Part shown: positions 1 through 10,710 of the stretch, one piece after another
Layout of the letters: each line of letters opens with the position of its first letter
How positions within the stretch are numbered: the first letter of the stretch is position 1
Assembly: GCA_029194465.1 (NCBI GenBank)
Contig: JARFXS010000014.1
Location: 1-46,890, forward strand
Reading direction: 5' to 3'
Length of the DNA stretch: 46,890 bases
Origin: Candidatus Nitrosocosmicus sp.
Lineage (GTDB): Archaea > Thermoproteota > Nitrososphaeria > Nitrososphaerales > Nitrososphaeraceae
Translations under genes and position numbers: made by a program
The notes under the pieces: generated by a model
The model's input: the letters and a program-made list of their open reading frames with translations, nothing else
What the model was told of the DNA's origin: nothing
Databases searched by the model: none

Positions 1-87
1 CTGTTGTTTCAAATAACTAACTAGCTATCTGCAACATCCATTTTGATAAAAAACAAATTTATCTAATAATGGAGAGTAGCTTATGAT

Positions 88-813
88 ATGAACAGCGGAG
101 CGATGCATTTCTTTGTATTTACGTTTTTTGCTTCAATTTTAATGACCTTGTCTGTAACTCAGACTAGTCACTCCTTGGGTAACATCTCTAAACCTTTTCT
201 GGCAAATTCAACGATTCTTCCAGGATACATTAACTGTATGATAGAATATACAACAAAACAGTGTAGTGACTGTCCACCTAACTGTATTACATATAAGACT
301 AGTAATTTTATCATTGATAACAAAGATTTGGCTTCTAATGTGGACAATATTTTTGAAAAATCCTTAAGACAAATATCAATTATTAAGTCCGCAGACATAA
401 ATACCAATCACACAAAGACCGCTATCATTTACTTGCAAAGTCTCTTACTTAAAAACAACATCAAACCATCAGAACTAACACTAATTACTGACTTATTCAA
501 TAGTGTAAATCAGACAAATTCGACTGCAACACTAGGAAAAATTCTTCATGATAAAATTAAAGAATTGGCAACAATAAAAGATTCTAGTCCGATCGCTATT
601 TCCATAGTAAATCTAACTTCAAAGAGTGTTGATTTATTAGTAAATTCAGATAGCATCGTACACAGGATTCAAGGATATCCTGACCTTCCGTACGACATTA
701 ATGAACAAAAGGAATGGATTAATGGCATCCTCTCCGGTACCATCGTTGGATGTGAGATCTCTGGTGTGTTAGGTTGCCTAATGGCTTCTATATTAACTTC
801 AGGAATAGTTTAG
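88..813 (+). CDS. secreted or membrane-anchored protein of unknown function
   Basis: The protein has 241 residues. I do not recognise the family. The first ~30 residues are a hydrophobic export signal (residues 7-24). The middle is a polar, probably helical region rich in Asn, Ser and Thr with several N-glycosylation-type sequons. Four Cys lie near residues 50-66, including a CSDCPPNC cluster that could form disulfides or bind metal outside the cell. The last ~30 residues are Gly-rich and hydrophobic and could be a membrane anchor. The gene is followed convergently, 11 bases on, by the PPOX-fold gene. Start is ATG at 88, just before the signal sequence. Real-gene confidence is good; function is unknown. 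Confidence 0.65.
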   Translation: MNSGAMHFFVFTFFASILMTLSVTQTSHSLGNISKPFLANSTILPGYINCMIEYTTKQCSDCPPNCITYKTSNFIIDNKDLASNVDNIFEKSLRQISIIKSADINTNHTKTAIIYLQSLLLKNNIKPSELTLITDLFNSVNQTNSTATLGKILHDKIKELATIKDSSPIAISIVNLTSKSVDLLVNSDSIVHRIQGYPDLPYDINEQKEWINGILSGTIVGCEISGVLGCLMASILTSGIV

Positions 814-824
814 TTATGATCAAC

Positions 825-1238
825 TCATACGTATGCAGACAAAGGTATTGAAAAGTAAATGACTTTTTTTGGTCTAATTTTTAATATTACTCTTGTTTCG
901 TCTGGTTTACTTATCGGATACTTGTCTAGATTCAAATATTTTTTTGATAGTTTATTGAAATGATGATCCGCCCCTTCGGTCGTCTTATCGATCACGTTCC
1001 CCATAATAGAAGCACTTTCGTAAGGGTTTGTCATGCTAAATACCGACAAACTTACCTTATCGTTAATAATTGTATTCTTATCCTTTGTCCTTCCCAAGGC
1101 GGTGTTTACCAATAAATCATGATTATCATCATAATCTATCCAAATTGGAGTGACTTGGGGGTATCCATTAGGCATTATAGTGGCAAGAGAAGCAAAGTTT
1201 TTTCCATTTAAGAGGTTTAGCACTTGATGACTAATCAT
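825..1238 (-). CDS. PPOX-class flavin/F420-dependent protein
   Basis: The protein has 137 residues, usual for the small single-domain pyridoxamine-5'-phosphate-oxidase-like (split-barrel) family. The N-terminus has the family pattern: a short helix, the strand FASLATIMPNGYPQVTPIW, then a loop and the strand LLVNTALGRTKDKN, where the cofactor phosphate normally binds. The central strand ASIMGNVID and the C-terminal strand VILKIRPKKVIYF complete the barrel. Members bind FMN or F420 and act in the cytoplasm; ammonia-oxidising archaea make F420, so an F420-dependent reductase is plausible, but the substrate cannot be read from the sequence. It is a single gene, convergent with the secreted protein before it. 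Confidence 0.85.
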   Translation of the reverse strand: MISHQVLNLLNGKNFASLATIMPNGYPQVTPIWIDYDDNHDLLVNTALGRTKDKNTIINDKVSLSVFSMTNPYESASIMGNVIDKTTEGADHHFNKLSKKYLNLDKYPISKPDETRVILKIRPKKVIYFSIPLSAYV

Positions 1239-1411
1239 AGTCTATATCTAACAGATAAAAATATAACTCTTGCAATTAAGAGTTCGGACCTAATATACTA
1301 TTTGTAGTAAAGAGAAGGAAATTGAATTATCAATGAGATTAAACCGGGTACTAGAGATGTAGCAATTTACATAAAAACTTTATAATTCTGAATTACTTAA
1401 TTAAGATATAA

Positions 1412-1624
1412 TTGGGGATTATTTTAACTCTAATCCTTATAGCAATAATAGGGCTTGTAATTTTGGGTATAGGATGGACAAATTTTTTTTCTGCATTGTT
1501 GAAAGGCACAGACAAAGTAACAGAAATTCCAGTGGTTAAAAACATAACTGATACTGCCCATGTTGAGTTGAATAAAATTCTGAATAACGTTTCAAGCAAC
1601 GTACTAAACAATATTGGAAATTAG
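1412..1624 (+). CDS. small single-span membrane protein
   Basis: The protein has 70 residues and starts with TTG. One strong N-terminal membrane segment (about residues 2-23, Ile/Leu/Gly-rich) is followed by an amphipathic, Val/Asn/Thr-rich tail that is probably helical. Small proteins of this design (membrane helix, a Gly-Trp pair, then a helical tail) occur in ammonia-oxidising archaea, but I know no function. A reverse-strand frame over the same bases looks like a shadow. Confidence 0.5.
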   Translation: MGIILTLILIAIIGLVILGIGWTNFFSALLKGTDKVTEIPVVKNITDTAHVELNKILNNVSSNVLNNIGN

Positions 1625-1717
1625 AATTTCCAAGTAGGTTTTCACATTGAAACAGAAAATAGAAGAATAATAAACCTATAACCTAACTTGCCCTTTAAGC
1701 ATATCTAAAAAAATTAT

Positions 1718-1870
1718 TTAATGGCTATGACCACAGCCACATCCTGCATGGCCACCACCGCTGGTGTTTTGTTGTTGTTGCTCTATACAAGTAGGGCATT
1801 TAGATTGTTGAGTTTCTGACATGAACATAGTTCCACAAGATGAACATTTCATTTTTTGAATTCCTTCCAT
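1718..1870 (-). CDS. 50-residue zinc-ribbon protein with Cys/His tail
   Basis: This short frame was found by direct translation. It starts with ATG at 1870 (a second ATG lies at codon 7) and ends with TAA. Two CxxC knuckles, CSSC at residues 9-12 and CPTC at 25-28, have the spacing of a zinc ribbon. A Gln-run linker follows, then a tail ending GCGCGHSH that could bind another metal ion. It lies just downstream of the ATP synthase operon on the same strand, but a T-tract separates them, so it is probably transcribed on its own. Function unknown; possibly a nucleic-acid-binding or metal-handling microprotein. Confidence 0.6.
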   Translation of the reverse strand: MEGIQKMKCSSCGTMFMSETQQSKCPTCIEQQQQNTSGGGHAGCGCGHSH

Positions 1871-1929
1871 ATCAAAATTTTGGTTTTCAAACTAATTAAT
1901 AGTTATCTATAAACATTCAGGTCTAAATG

Positions 1930-1937
1930 AAAAAAAA
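1930..1937 (-). terminator. T8 tract after atpI
   Basis: Eight consecutive T on the minus strand begin directly after the stop codon of the last ATP synthase gene. Archaeal RNA polymerase stops at such U-tracts without needing a hairpin, so this is the likely end of the operon transcript. Confidence 0.5.
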
Positions 1938-3959
1938 TTATTTCTGTATTTGGGTGGAATATTGGTTATGGGTATATCTACGTCTAAATCCAAAAGGTTT
2001 AAACGGCTTTCCATTTCCATGATAGAATTTTGAGAAAAATTCCACATACAGCAACCTAGCCCCCTGAATGCCCGGTTCAAATACACCTAATATAATATTG
2101 AACAAATGTCCTACTACCAGAATTATGATTCCTATTATCAACCATATGATTCCATTATCAGAGACCCTAATGAATACATGATCTATAACGTCAGCCAAGA
2201 TGATCGAAGCCATCATTATGCCTATGAGCCTAGTAAAAGACAGTATATGGCTTATTATTGATGGTAATTCCATCATAGCTCTGCTTCCTTCGCCATAAAA
2301 CATTAGCCCAATACCGCCAAATATCAGTGCAAAATATACAGCTCCCGTTACACTGGCAGTAGGATTGATATTTTCATGGCCTATTAAAGCTAAACCAATT
2401 AACGCAACACCCCATCCAAACATAAGCCAACCGACTTTCCCAATTGCATGTCTTTTATTTCCGTGATTAATGTTATTTATGATACCGAGAATGAATCCAA
2501 AAGAGACCATGCCCAGTCCTATGTAACCGCTTAAAAGCAATAATTTGCGTAGTCCCCATGTTGATATCGGATCAAATATTGTACCATCTTCTGGCAGGTG
2601 AAAACCGCCAATACTATTAAGGAAATCAAACAAATACTGATTCAAATGGAATCCGAAATAAAGGTTAAAGCAGAAGCCTAGCACAATTGCTACTATACAC
2701 CCAGGGGTAATAGCCTTGGCAATTTTGACCATTTGAACAGGTTTCAGTATTGTCAAACCGAATTTCCTAATAGGCTTGGGCATAATGGTAAAGCCTCTAT
2801 GTCCTCCCTCGATTCGCCAGATTACCCATCTTGAAACGAATAAAATCACAATTGCATAACCTACATCAGCAAACATCATCCCGTAAAATACTGGAAAGAC
2901 AAGTGCAAAAACTAGTGTAGGATCAAATTCATTGCCCGATGGCAGTGAGTAAAATCTTATGAAGGATTCGTACACCCTTGTGCGCTTTGGGTTATTCTGC
3001 AGAGTAGGCGGGACTTCATTTGTTTTTAATACAAACATAACGGTTCCTTTGCTGTGCTTCTCAATGGTACCCTTCGTCTCGTCAATAAGAGATTGGGGGA
3101 TCCAACCTTCTAAAGTAAAAGTGTCATGGGTAACCCCAATATTATCGATTACTTCAAGTTTTTTATGTTCAATATCCAGTTGTTCCTCTAATCCTTTTAG
3201 CAAAGAGTAGTTAGTTTTAGAAATTTCTAATAATTTATTGTCTATTTCTCTTAATTTATTTTCAAGTGCATCAAGATCATACTTTAGCTTTTCAATTACT
3301 TCATTTGGTTTACCTTTTAACTGAGGAACAGCTTCCATGTGAACGTTATAAAGATTAATAATTGAAGCCAATGCATTTGATGGATAATGAGGTAAAACTA
3401 CCAAAACAAATTCAGTAATTTTTTCACCTTCTTTTGAATACAGAATAATATCCTGATTATTAGATTCAAGTTTTTTCTTAAATTCCGAATATTTATCGCG
3501 AGTAATACGTCCGAAGAACGATCGGGCAGATTTGAGATGTAAAACATCTAGATCGGCTGGAAAAAATGAAAATTCTCCTACCAATTTTATATTATTTTGT
3601 GCATTTCTTATTTCAGTAAGTATATTTTCTTTATCTCTTTCAAGTGTAGCTACACTATTATCAATATCAAGACGTAGTAAGGCGTTTTCCATTTCATCTG
3701 TAGATGAAAATTTAATTTTTTCTCCCAATGTAGTGGGAGGAAGTGTACTAAGTAATCCTCTTATTCGAATTAATTGATCAGCAATATGTCTATGAGATTC
3801 ACTTTCCTTCTCCGGTCTCAAGTAAGACGATATTTCTTTGGAAATTTGTTCAATTTGAATTACACTCATTTCCTGCAAAATTGATACAACCTGCTGTCTA
3901 TATTTTTTTAAACCTAAGACAGCTATCTTAGACATAGCTTCAGGTCTTAGTAATGTCAA
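1938..3959 (-). CDS. atpI: A/V-type ATP synthase subunit I (a subunit of the membrane stator)
   Basis: The protein has 673 residues, normal for subunit I. It forms the half-channels that carry ions past the rotating proteolipid ring and links to the peripheral stalk. The first ~340 residues are soluble with coiled-coil stretches (around 60-125 and 215-270). About eight membrane helices follow from residue ~345. The family signatures are the GMMFADVGYA loop at the first membrane helix and the SHILSFTRL helix, whose Arg faces the ring glutamate. The TTG start at 3959 is preferred over the ATG eight codons in, because the extra residues LLRPEAMSK match the usual family start. It is the last gene of the operon, 15 bases after atpH. 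Confidence 0.95.
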   Translation of the reverse strand: MTLLRPEAMSKIAVLGLKKYRQQVVSILQEMSVIQIEQISKEISSYLRPEKESESHRHIADQLIRIRGLLSTLPPTTLGEKIKFSSTDEMENALLRLDIDNSVATLERDKENILTEIRNAQNNIKLVGEFSFFPADLDVLHLKSARSFFGRITRDKYSEFKKKLESNNQDIILYSKEGEKITEFVLVVLPHYPSNALASIINLYNVHMEAVPQLKGKPNEVIEKLKYDLDALENKLREIDNKLLEISKTNYSLLKGLEEQLDIEHKKLEVIDNIGVTHDTFTLEGWIPQSLIDETKGTIEKHSKGTVMFVLKTNEVPPTLQNNPKRTRVYESFIRFYSLPSGNEFDPTLVFALVFPVFYGMMFADVGYAIVILFVSRWVIWRIEGGHRGFTIMPKPIRKFGLTILKPVQMVKIAKAITPGCIVAIVLGFCFNLYFGFHLNQYLFDFLNSIGGFHLPEDGTIFDPISTWGLRKLLLLSGYIGLGMVSFGFILGIINNINHGNKRHAIGKVGWLMFGWGVALIGLALIGHENINPTASVTGAVYFALIFGGIGLMFYGEGSRAMMELPSIISHILSFTRLIGIMMASIILADVIDHVFIRVSDNGIIWLIIGIIILVVGHLFNIILGVFEPGIQGARLLYVEFFSKFYHGNGKPFKPFGFRRRYTHNQYSTQIQK

Positions 3960-3974
3960 GACAGAGGCTCCATC

Positions 3975-4310
3975 TTATTTAATCCCTGAAAGGAAAATTT
4001 CCATTATGTCTTTCATCATCGTTTGATCAAACTTAAAAGTAATTCCTTTTGCTTTAGTTTCTGCATCTGATATAGTCTTCTGAGCTTCCTCATTTGCTTT
4101 TAAGCGGGCCTTCTCTATGCTAGATTCAACTAATAACCTCCCTTCATTTTCAGCGTTTGTAATTGTTTCTTCCAAATCCACTTCAATGGTTTTGATTTGA
4201 TCTTGTACTTCTTCTTTACGCGCATCAATTTCCTTTTGGACTTGATCTTCAATCTGCTTGATTTGTTCTAATGACTTGATATATTGTTCCTGATCTTGAA
4301 TATTAGACAT
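3975..4310 (-). CDS. atpH: A/V-type ATP synthase subunit H (peripheral stalk)
   Basis: The protein has 111 residues, typical of archaeal subunit H/G. Nearly the whole chain is a charged heptad-type coiled coil (residues ~5-95) rich in Glu, Lys, Gln and Ile. It ends in a short hydrophobic tail. Subunit H pairs with subunit E to make the peripheral stalk that stops the catalytic head from turning. The call rests on coiled-coil character and operon position, because this family is poorly conserved in sequence. It begins three bases after the small membrane peptide and is followed by atpI. Confidence 0.85.
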   Translation of the reverse strand: MSNIQDQEQYIKSLEQIKQIEDQVQKEIDARKEEVQDQIKTIEVDLEETITNAENEGRLLVESSIEKARLKANEEAQKTISDAETKAKGITFKFDQTMMKDIMEIFLSGIK

Positions 4311-4313
4311 GAT

Positions 4314-4469
4314 TCAGTTTACTCCAATCAAATATCGGATGATAAATATCAGCAAAACAACAGTTGCAATAATATTTCCAATTTTTATTGCCCTAGTAAT
4401 TCGATAAAATTTTCTTTGCTTTTCATTTGAAAAGCCTCTAAAATCATTCCCATTCATATCTTTATACAT
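4314..4469 (-). CDS. 51-residue single-span membrane peptide inside the ATP synthase operon
   Basis: This short frame was found by direct translation between atpD and atpH. The ATG at 4469 overlaps the last eight bases of atpD, and the TGA ends three bases before the atpH start, the tight packing seen for translationally coupled genes. The first ~28 residues are polar and basic (Lys/Arg/Asn), then one hydrophobic helix (about residues 29-48) leads to a very short tail. The positive-inside rule puts the N-terminus in the cytoplasm. I do not recognise a family. By position and topology it could be a small accessory subunit or assembly factor of the membrane sector. A second in-frame ATG lies at codon 5. 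Confidence 0.7.
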   Translation of the reverse strand: MYKDMNGNDFRGFSNEKQRKFYRITRAIKIGNIIATVVLLIFIIRYLIGVN

Positions 4470-5127
4470 TTAACTCTGGTTCAACCTCTCTTAATTCTTG
4501 CATCTCTCTTTCACCCATCTTTCTTTTTACTGTTTTTAACATTATAAATGTGTCACGCTCAATTTCATCTAGTCTGAATGTAATAAATTTCACAGCAGCT
4601 ATCAATCTTGGAATAAAAACGTTCTCAATAGCATTTGATTTACGTTTTGTACGCTCAATTTCATAAAGAAGTTTCCTTAACGCAGTTTCTTTTTCTGCAA
4701 CATCCAAGACAATCTTATGGATTCTATTAAAAGAACTAATTGCTTCATTAATAGAAGCGGGTAGTTCCAACAAATATTCCTCATATACTTTATTTTGTCC
4801 ACCCTCAAGCCGGGGAATATGCACCCCCATTATGCTTTTGGATTTCACATTAAGCTTGCCCATCATAGGTAACTTCATTGATTCATTTTCTAGTCTCATA
4901 GACCCTGCCAAAATTTCCGCCATCCTAATTGACTCATAACCTTTGATTAGCTCGGTTTGTAAATTTTCGCGCAAAGCCGCAGCCGTTTTGCTTGTATTAA
5001 AAAATTCCAATATAAGTGCTTGACGTTTTAATTTTAACAATTTAAGCCCTTTTCTCGCTATTAGAATCCTCCTTTTTGTACGTATGTATTCTAATCTTGT
5101 GGGCCTAATGTCAGAAATGGAGGGCAT
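4462..5127 (-). CDS. atpD: A/V-type ATP synthase subunit D (central rotor shaft)
   Basis: The protein has 221 residues, the usual length for subunit D. It is almost all helical, with two long coiled-coil arms at the N- and C-termini that form the rotor shaft inside the A3B3 head. The start contains the family pattern PTRLEYIRTKRRILIARKG, followed by a hydrophobic/basic helix. The C-terminal arm (about 140-210) holds the typical IERTKRKSNAIENVFIPRL stretch. It begins five bases after atpB and its end overlaps the small membrane peptide. Confidence 0.96.
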   Translation of the reverse strand: MPSISDIRPTRLEYIRTKRRILIARKGLKLLKLKRQALILEFFNTSKTAAALRENLQTELIKGYESIRMAEILAGSMRLENESMKLPMMGKLNVKSKSIMGVHIPRLEGGQNKVYEEYLLELPASINEAISSFNRIHKIVLDVAEKETALRKLLYEIERTKRKSNAIENVFIPRLIAAVKFITFRLDEIERDTFIMLKTVKRKMGEREMQELREVEPELNV

Positions 5128-5132
5128 TTCTT

Positions 5133-6542
5133 CTATTGCTCCTCTTCTTCACTATCTTCTTGTATTATGGATTTTTTCCTATATTTTGCAATAAACTCTG
5201 GCTTTATACGCTTCATTTCAGATTCTGGGAGATCCGACAATAGTTCCCACCCAATGGAAAGGGTTTGTTCAATGGATCTATTCTCGTCAATACCTTGATT
5301 AACGAACTTTTTCTCAAAATTGTTTGCTATTGCCAAAAACTTTCGATCTATTTCACTTAATGCCTCTTCCCCTACGATTGCAGATAGGGCTCGAGCATCC
5401 TTACCCTGTGCATACGCTGCATACAACTGATCGGCTAAATTCCTGTGATCTTCTCGAGTTCTTCCGCTTCCGATTCCTTGATTCATTAGCCTAGATAAAC
5501 TAGTGAGAACATCAACAGGAGGTTGGATATTTAATCGATGTAATTCTCTGCTCATGACTATTTGACCCTCCGTGATGTATCCAGTGAGGTCAGGGATCGG
5601 ATGAGTAATATCATCAGCTGGCATAGCCAAGATTGGAATTTGGGTCACCGAACCCTTCCTTCCCTTAATTTTTCCGGCTCTTTCATATATCGAAGACAGG
5701 TCGGTATACATATATCCTGGATATCCTCTTCTACCTGGAACTTCTTCCCTTGCTGCAGATATTTCTCTTAAAGCTTCACAATAGTTAGTCATATCAGTCA
5801 AGATTACAAGAACATGCATTTCCCTTTCGTAAGCGAGAAATTCAGCCGTAGTCAATGCTAATCGTGGTGTAAGAATACGTTCCATGGATGGATCGGAGGA
5901 CAAATTAAGAAACAATACACTTCGGCCCAGAGCGCCACTTTCCTCGAATTGCTTGACAAAGAAATTTGACTCCTCGCTTGTTATTCCAATAGCGCCAAAT
6001 ACAACAGAAAAAGATTCTGAAGATCCAAGAACCTTGGCTTGTCTAGCAATTTGAGACGCCAACAGGTTATGCGGCAGGCCCGCACCTGAGAAAATTGGAA
6101 GTTTTTGACCTCGAACGAGAGTATTCATACCATCAATATTAGACATCCCGGTTTGGATGAATTCAGACGGTTCTTCTCTGGAATAAGGGTTGATTCCTGA
6201 TCCTACAAGATCATATCTCTCTTTAGAAATAATTTTTGGACCATTATCTCTAGGGTTACCTAACCCATCAAAAGTCCTTCCTAACATTTCATCAGAAACA
6301 GATAGCATAGCAGTTTCGCCTGTAAACCTAGTAGATGTATTATCAGTTCCTAGTCCATAAGTTTGGCCAAATACTTGGACAACTGCGAGCCCTTCCCTTG
6401 TATCTAAAACTTGTCCCAAGCGTCTCTCTCCGTTGGCTAATTTTATCTCAACCATTTCACCGTAGGCAGCATCCTTGACCCCCTCAACGAAGATCAAAGG
6501 ACCAGCTATTTTGGAAAGATCCTTATAAGCTATTTTAGACAT
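5133..6542 (-). CDS. atpB: A/V-type ATP synthase subunit B (non-catalytic nucleotide subunit)
   Basis: The protein has 469 residues, as expected. It alternates with subunit A in the A3B3 head and binds, but does not hydrolyse, nucleotide. Residues 5-70 form the N-terminal beta barrel. The degenerate P-loop reads SGAGLPHN (152-159) in place of GxxGxGKT, which marks the B rather than the A subunit. The signatures [22 protein letters not shown] and [31 protein letters not shown] are present in the second half. The chain ends in an acidic Glu-rich tail. It sits one base after atpA and is clearly co-transcribed. Confidence 0.98.
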   Translation of the reverse strand: MSKIAYKDLSKIAGPLIFVEGVKDAAYGEMVEIKLANGERRLGQVLDTREGLAVVQVFGQTYGLGTDNTSTRFTGETAMLSVSDEMLGRTFDGLGNPRDNGPKIISKERYDLVGSGINPYSREEPSEFIQTGMSNIDGMNTLVRGQKLPIFSGAGLPHNLLASQIARQAKVLGSSESFSVVFGAIGITSEESNFFVKQFEESGALGRSVLFLNLSSDPSMERILTPRLALTTAEFLAYEREMHVLVILTDMTNYCEALREISAAREEVPGRRGYPGYMYTDLSSIYERAGKIKGRKGSVTQIPILAMPADDITHPIPDLTGYITEGQIVMSRELHRLNIQPPVDVLTSLSRLMNQGIGSGRTREDHRNLADQLYAAYAQGKDARALSAIVGEEALSEIDRKFLAIANNFEKKFVNQGIDENRSIEQTLSIGWELLSDLPESEMKRIKPEFIAKYRKKSIIQEDSEEEEQ

Positions 6543-6543
6543 T

Positions 6544-8310
<1,767 letters not shown>

Positions 8311-8328
8311 ATTTCCCTACTTTCCCTT

Positions 8329-8673
8329 TTATTTTCCGGTTTTAATACTTATCCCAAGCACTCGTTTGGCTAAAGCGGCAATAGATTCCTCATGAATAGT
8401 CCCCTGTAGTGCAGGCATAAAAATAACCAATGGATCTATCGAAGATTCAATTTTAGATCTACTCAACTGAGACAGTGAATCCTGCACGAATTGACTTGCT
8501 ATTATTAGATTATACTTGTGAGAAGTAAAAAGATCTTCCATTTTTTTTACTGCCTCATTTTTATCAATAACTGTAAATGTATCTTCAACACCCAATAACC
8601 TATAACCCATTACTATTTCTCTTTCGCCTATTACTGCAATAGATTTAATATTATCCCTTTTCTTACTTGACAT
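8329..8673 (-). CDS. atpF: A/V-type ATP synthase subunit F
   Basis: The protein has 114 residues, typical for subunit F. This small alpha/beta protein sits beside subunit D on the central stalk and helps couple and regulate rotation. The pattern is right: strand IAVIGEREIVMGYRLLGV, then a helix, strand YNLIIASQFVQDSL, then strand PLVIFMPA and a closing helix containing LAKRVLGI. The naming is that of the archaeal A-ATPase subunit, not bacterial AtpF. Eight bases separate it from atpC and 18 from atpA. Confidence 0.93.
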   Translation of the reverse strand: MSSKKRDNIKSIAVIGEREIVMGYRLLGVEDTFTVIDKNEAVKKMEDLFTSHKYNLIIASQFVQDSLSQLSRSKIESSIDPLVIFMPALQGTIHEESIAALAKRVLGISIKTGK

Positions 8674-8681
8674 CTTCCAAT

Positions 8682-9749
8682 TTACTCCACAACCAATAAA
8701 GAGTTAATGCGCTCTGGCGTTAAATTATAACGCTTTCCATAAGCAACCCTTTTTATATTGTCCCATTCGAATTCCGCAGTGATGATAAAGTAAAATATCG
8801 TTCCTATAGACAATGCAATATTTTTTAGTTTTCTTACATAATGTTTGTTTATATATTTATCGATGGCAACTTCAAAATCAATAAGATTATGTGATTTCAA
8901 ATAATTATCCAAAAGATCATCAAATTTTATATGTTCGTTTATCCTGTTTACAAAATCTTCAACACTATTTGATGAAAAAATTTCCAATAATTTTTCAATC
9001 ATAATTTTCCCTCCTTCAATAAGATGTTTTTTGACAAGATCTCTATCTAGGTTTGAATCTTTTCCTTTTAGGAGGGTCAATATATTCTTCTTATCTATTT
9101 GAGTACGAAACAGATCTCTTGTTATTCCCTCGTCGCCTTGGAAAAATTTTATACTTTCCAGCAAGTTTGTGTAATAAAATGATAGAAGTTCAGTCATCAT
9201 GGGGCTTATATCAGATGTCTTTTGATACGTATCTAGATTTTGAATCAATATAGTCCCATACTTGTACTTTACTAATTGATTAACAACGCCTTCTACTGTT
9301 GGCTGAGATAATATGATTTTCATCTCGTCATGTGGAATATTACCTGCAGTGATTCCAGCCGGAAAATTACGACTGGATACCAGGAACGGTTCTGTTTCTG
9401 TAATCGTGCGCCCTATGACTTTGGATGACAAAATGAGTTCAATATTATGTATGTCCCACTTTGAGAAGTAGGCCCTGATGGCTTGCTTCCCACTAAATGG
9501 CGTAACTTCAAGAGCAATCTTATTTACTTCCACTAAATGTCGATTAATTGCGACTTCCAATAGCTCAGGAGGGGAGTAAAGAGCAGCTGCCCTGTCAATT
9601 TCAGGTCCATACCATGTTGATTCCAGCATCCTGGCAACTTCTGCTACATCCTCTGCTTTGACTAGACTCTGAATAAAATCAGATGATATGAAATTAGTTG
9701 AAAGTGCCTGCAACCTTCCAAAAGAGGAGGAGTACGGTGATGTAGTCAT
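8682..9749 (-). CDS. atpC: A/V-type ATP synthase subunit C (rotor socket)
   Basis: The protein has 355 residues, the usual size for archaeal subunit C, homologous to eukaryotic V-ATPase subunit d. It is an all-helical funnel that couples the proteolipid ring to the D/F shaft. The family pattern is visible as repeated helical units with VxRLLxxxW-like motifs, such as VAEVARMLESTWYGPEI near residue 40 and IRAYFSKWDIHNIELIL near residue 87. The C-terminus IKRVAYGKRYNLTPERI is also characteristic. It starts four bases after atpE. Confidence 0.94.
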   Translation of the reverse strand: MTTSPYSSSFGRLQALSTNFISSDFIQSLVKAEDVAEVARMLESTWYGPEIDRAAALYSPPELLEVAINRHLVEVNKIALEVTPFSGKQAIRAYFSKWDIHNIELILSSKVIGRTITETEPFLVSSRNFPAGITAGNIPHDEMKIILSQPTVEGVVNQLVKYKYGTILIQNLDTYQKTSDISPMMTELLSFYYTNLLESIKFFQGDEGITRDLFRTQIDKKNILTLLKGKDSNLDRDLVKKHLIEGGKIMIEKLLEIFSSNSVEDFVNRINEHIKFDDLLDNYLKSHNLIDFEVAIDKYINKHYVRKLKNIALSIGTIFYFIITAEFEWDNIKRVAYGKRYNLTPERINSLLVVE

Positions 9750-9753
9750 TTTA

Positions 9754-10314
9754 TTAAATCATTTTTTCATAGAGAAAGTTCTTAATTTCGTCTTCATGAT
9801 TCTCGAGTAGCTCTTCAAAAGTAAGATCTATTTCTCTAGTTTGTGATTTGTCTACGGCTACTATTCCTCCCATAGAAGAGATGTTAGATCCTATTGTAAT
9901 CTTCATATCCTTCAAGTACTGAACGTCAGATTCCCTGCATCTTATAGTAATGTCATCACCGAGATATTTTTTGGCATAAAGCACCATTTTTTCCAGCATT
10001 TTTTTGTAATCAGCTTTTTTGGTATTATTCATCAACTCTTGCCTTATTGATTCTAAAGCGGCACTCATATTCAGATTAATTGCATCAAATAGAATTTTTT
10101 TTGCTTCCAATCGTGCACTTTCTGTGATTCTCGCAAATTCTCTCTGAGATCTGTTATCTGCTTCTCTGTCATATTTTTCTTTTATTTCCATTAGTCTTTC
10201 GTTCTTTATTTGTGATACTCTATTTTTTTTTTCATCCAATAAAGAATTAAGGATAGCTAATTCTTTCTTTTTTCTATCCTGTATTTCTTCTTCAAATGTA
10301 TTAAGGGCAGACAT
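9754..10314 (-). CDS. atpE: A/V-type ATP synthase subunit E (peripheral stalk)
   Basis: The protein has 186 residues. The N-terminal half is a long charged coiled coil (about 5-105, with runs such as RKKKELAILNSLLDEKKN), and the C-terminal half (about 106-186) is the compact alpha/beta domain that holds the top of subunit B. The motif MGGIVAVDKSQTREIDLTFEEL corresponds to the well-conserved C-terminal strand-helix of the family. It pairs with subunit H to form the stator stalk. It lies between atpK (15 bases) and atpC (4 bases). Confidence 0.93.
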   Translation of the reverse strand: MSALNTFEEEIQDRKKKELAILNSLLDEKKNRVSQIKNERLMEIKEKYDREADNRSQREFARITESARLEAKKILFDAINLNMSAALESIRQELMNNTKKADYKKMLEKMVLYAKKYLGDDITIRCRESDVQYLKDMKITIGSNISSMGGIVAVDKSQTREIDLTFEELLENHEDEIKNFLYEKMI

Positions 10315-10329
10315 TTGATTTTTCTTTAC

Positions 10330-10671
10330 CTATAGTATTCCTAGTAACAGGATAATACCAAGGACGAAACCGATGATCCATAGAGTTTCAGGAATGACGA
10401 AGAAGAATAGAACCTGACCAAATTTTTCAGGTTTTTCTGCAATTATACCCATACCTGCTGCTCCGATTCCTTGTTGAGCGTTTCCAGTTCCTATTAACCC
10501 TCCTGCTATAGCTATCGCAGCAGCGATAGCCACTAAGGATTTATTTAAACCGGCATCTCCAGTCGTGCTTTCTTGTGCAAAAGCTTGAGGGGTCAAGAGC
10601 GTAAAAGCCAACAATGCAGCACCTGCTATTACAGGTATCATAAACAACTTTGAATAACGAGATTGTTTCAT
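10330..10671 (-). CDS. atpK: A/V-type ATP synthase proteolipid subunit K (c-ring)
   Basis: The protein has 113 residues: an N-terminal hydrophobic leader (about 8-32, ending AFAQES like a signal-peptidase site), then one proteolipid hairpin. Helix 1 is the Gly/Ala-rich segment 45-78 and helix 2 is 85-113. The ion-binding carboxylate is Glu95 in VIPETLW. It has one hairpin per subunit, not the doubled or tripled hairpins of eukaryotic V-ATPases and some archaea. The coupling ion (H+ or Na+) cannot be settled by eye. It is the first gene of the operon. The leader is an odd feature, because most archaeal proteolipids lack one. Confidence 0.95.
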   Translation of the reverse strand: MKQSRYSKLFMIPVIAGAALLAFTLLTPQAFAQESTTGDAGLNKSLVAIAAAIAIAGGLIGTGNAQQGIGAAGMGIIAEKPEKFGQVLFFFVIPETLWIIGFVLGIILLLGIL

Positions 10672-10710
10672 TAATAATTAAAGACCTGCGGTGGCATATT
10701 AATAGGTTTT

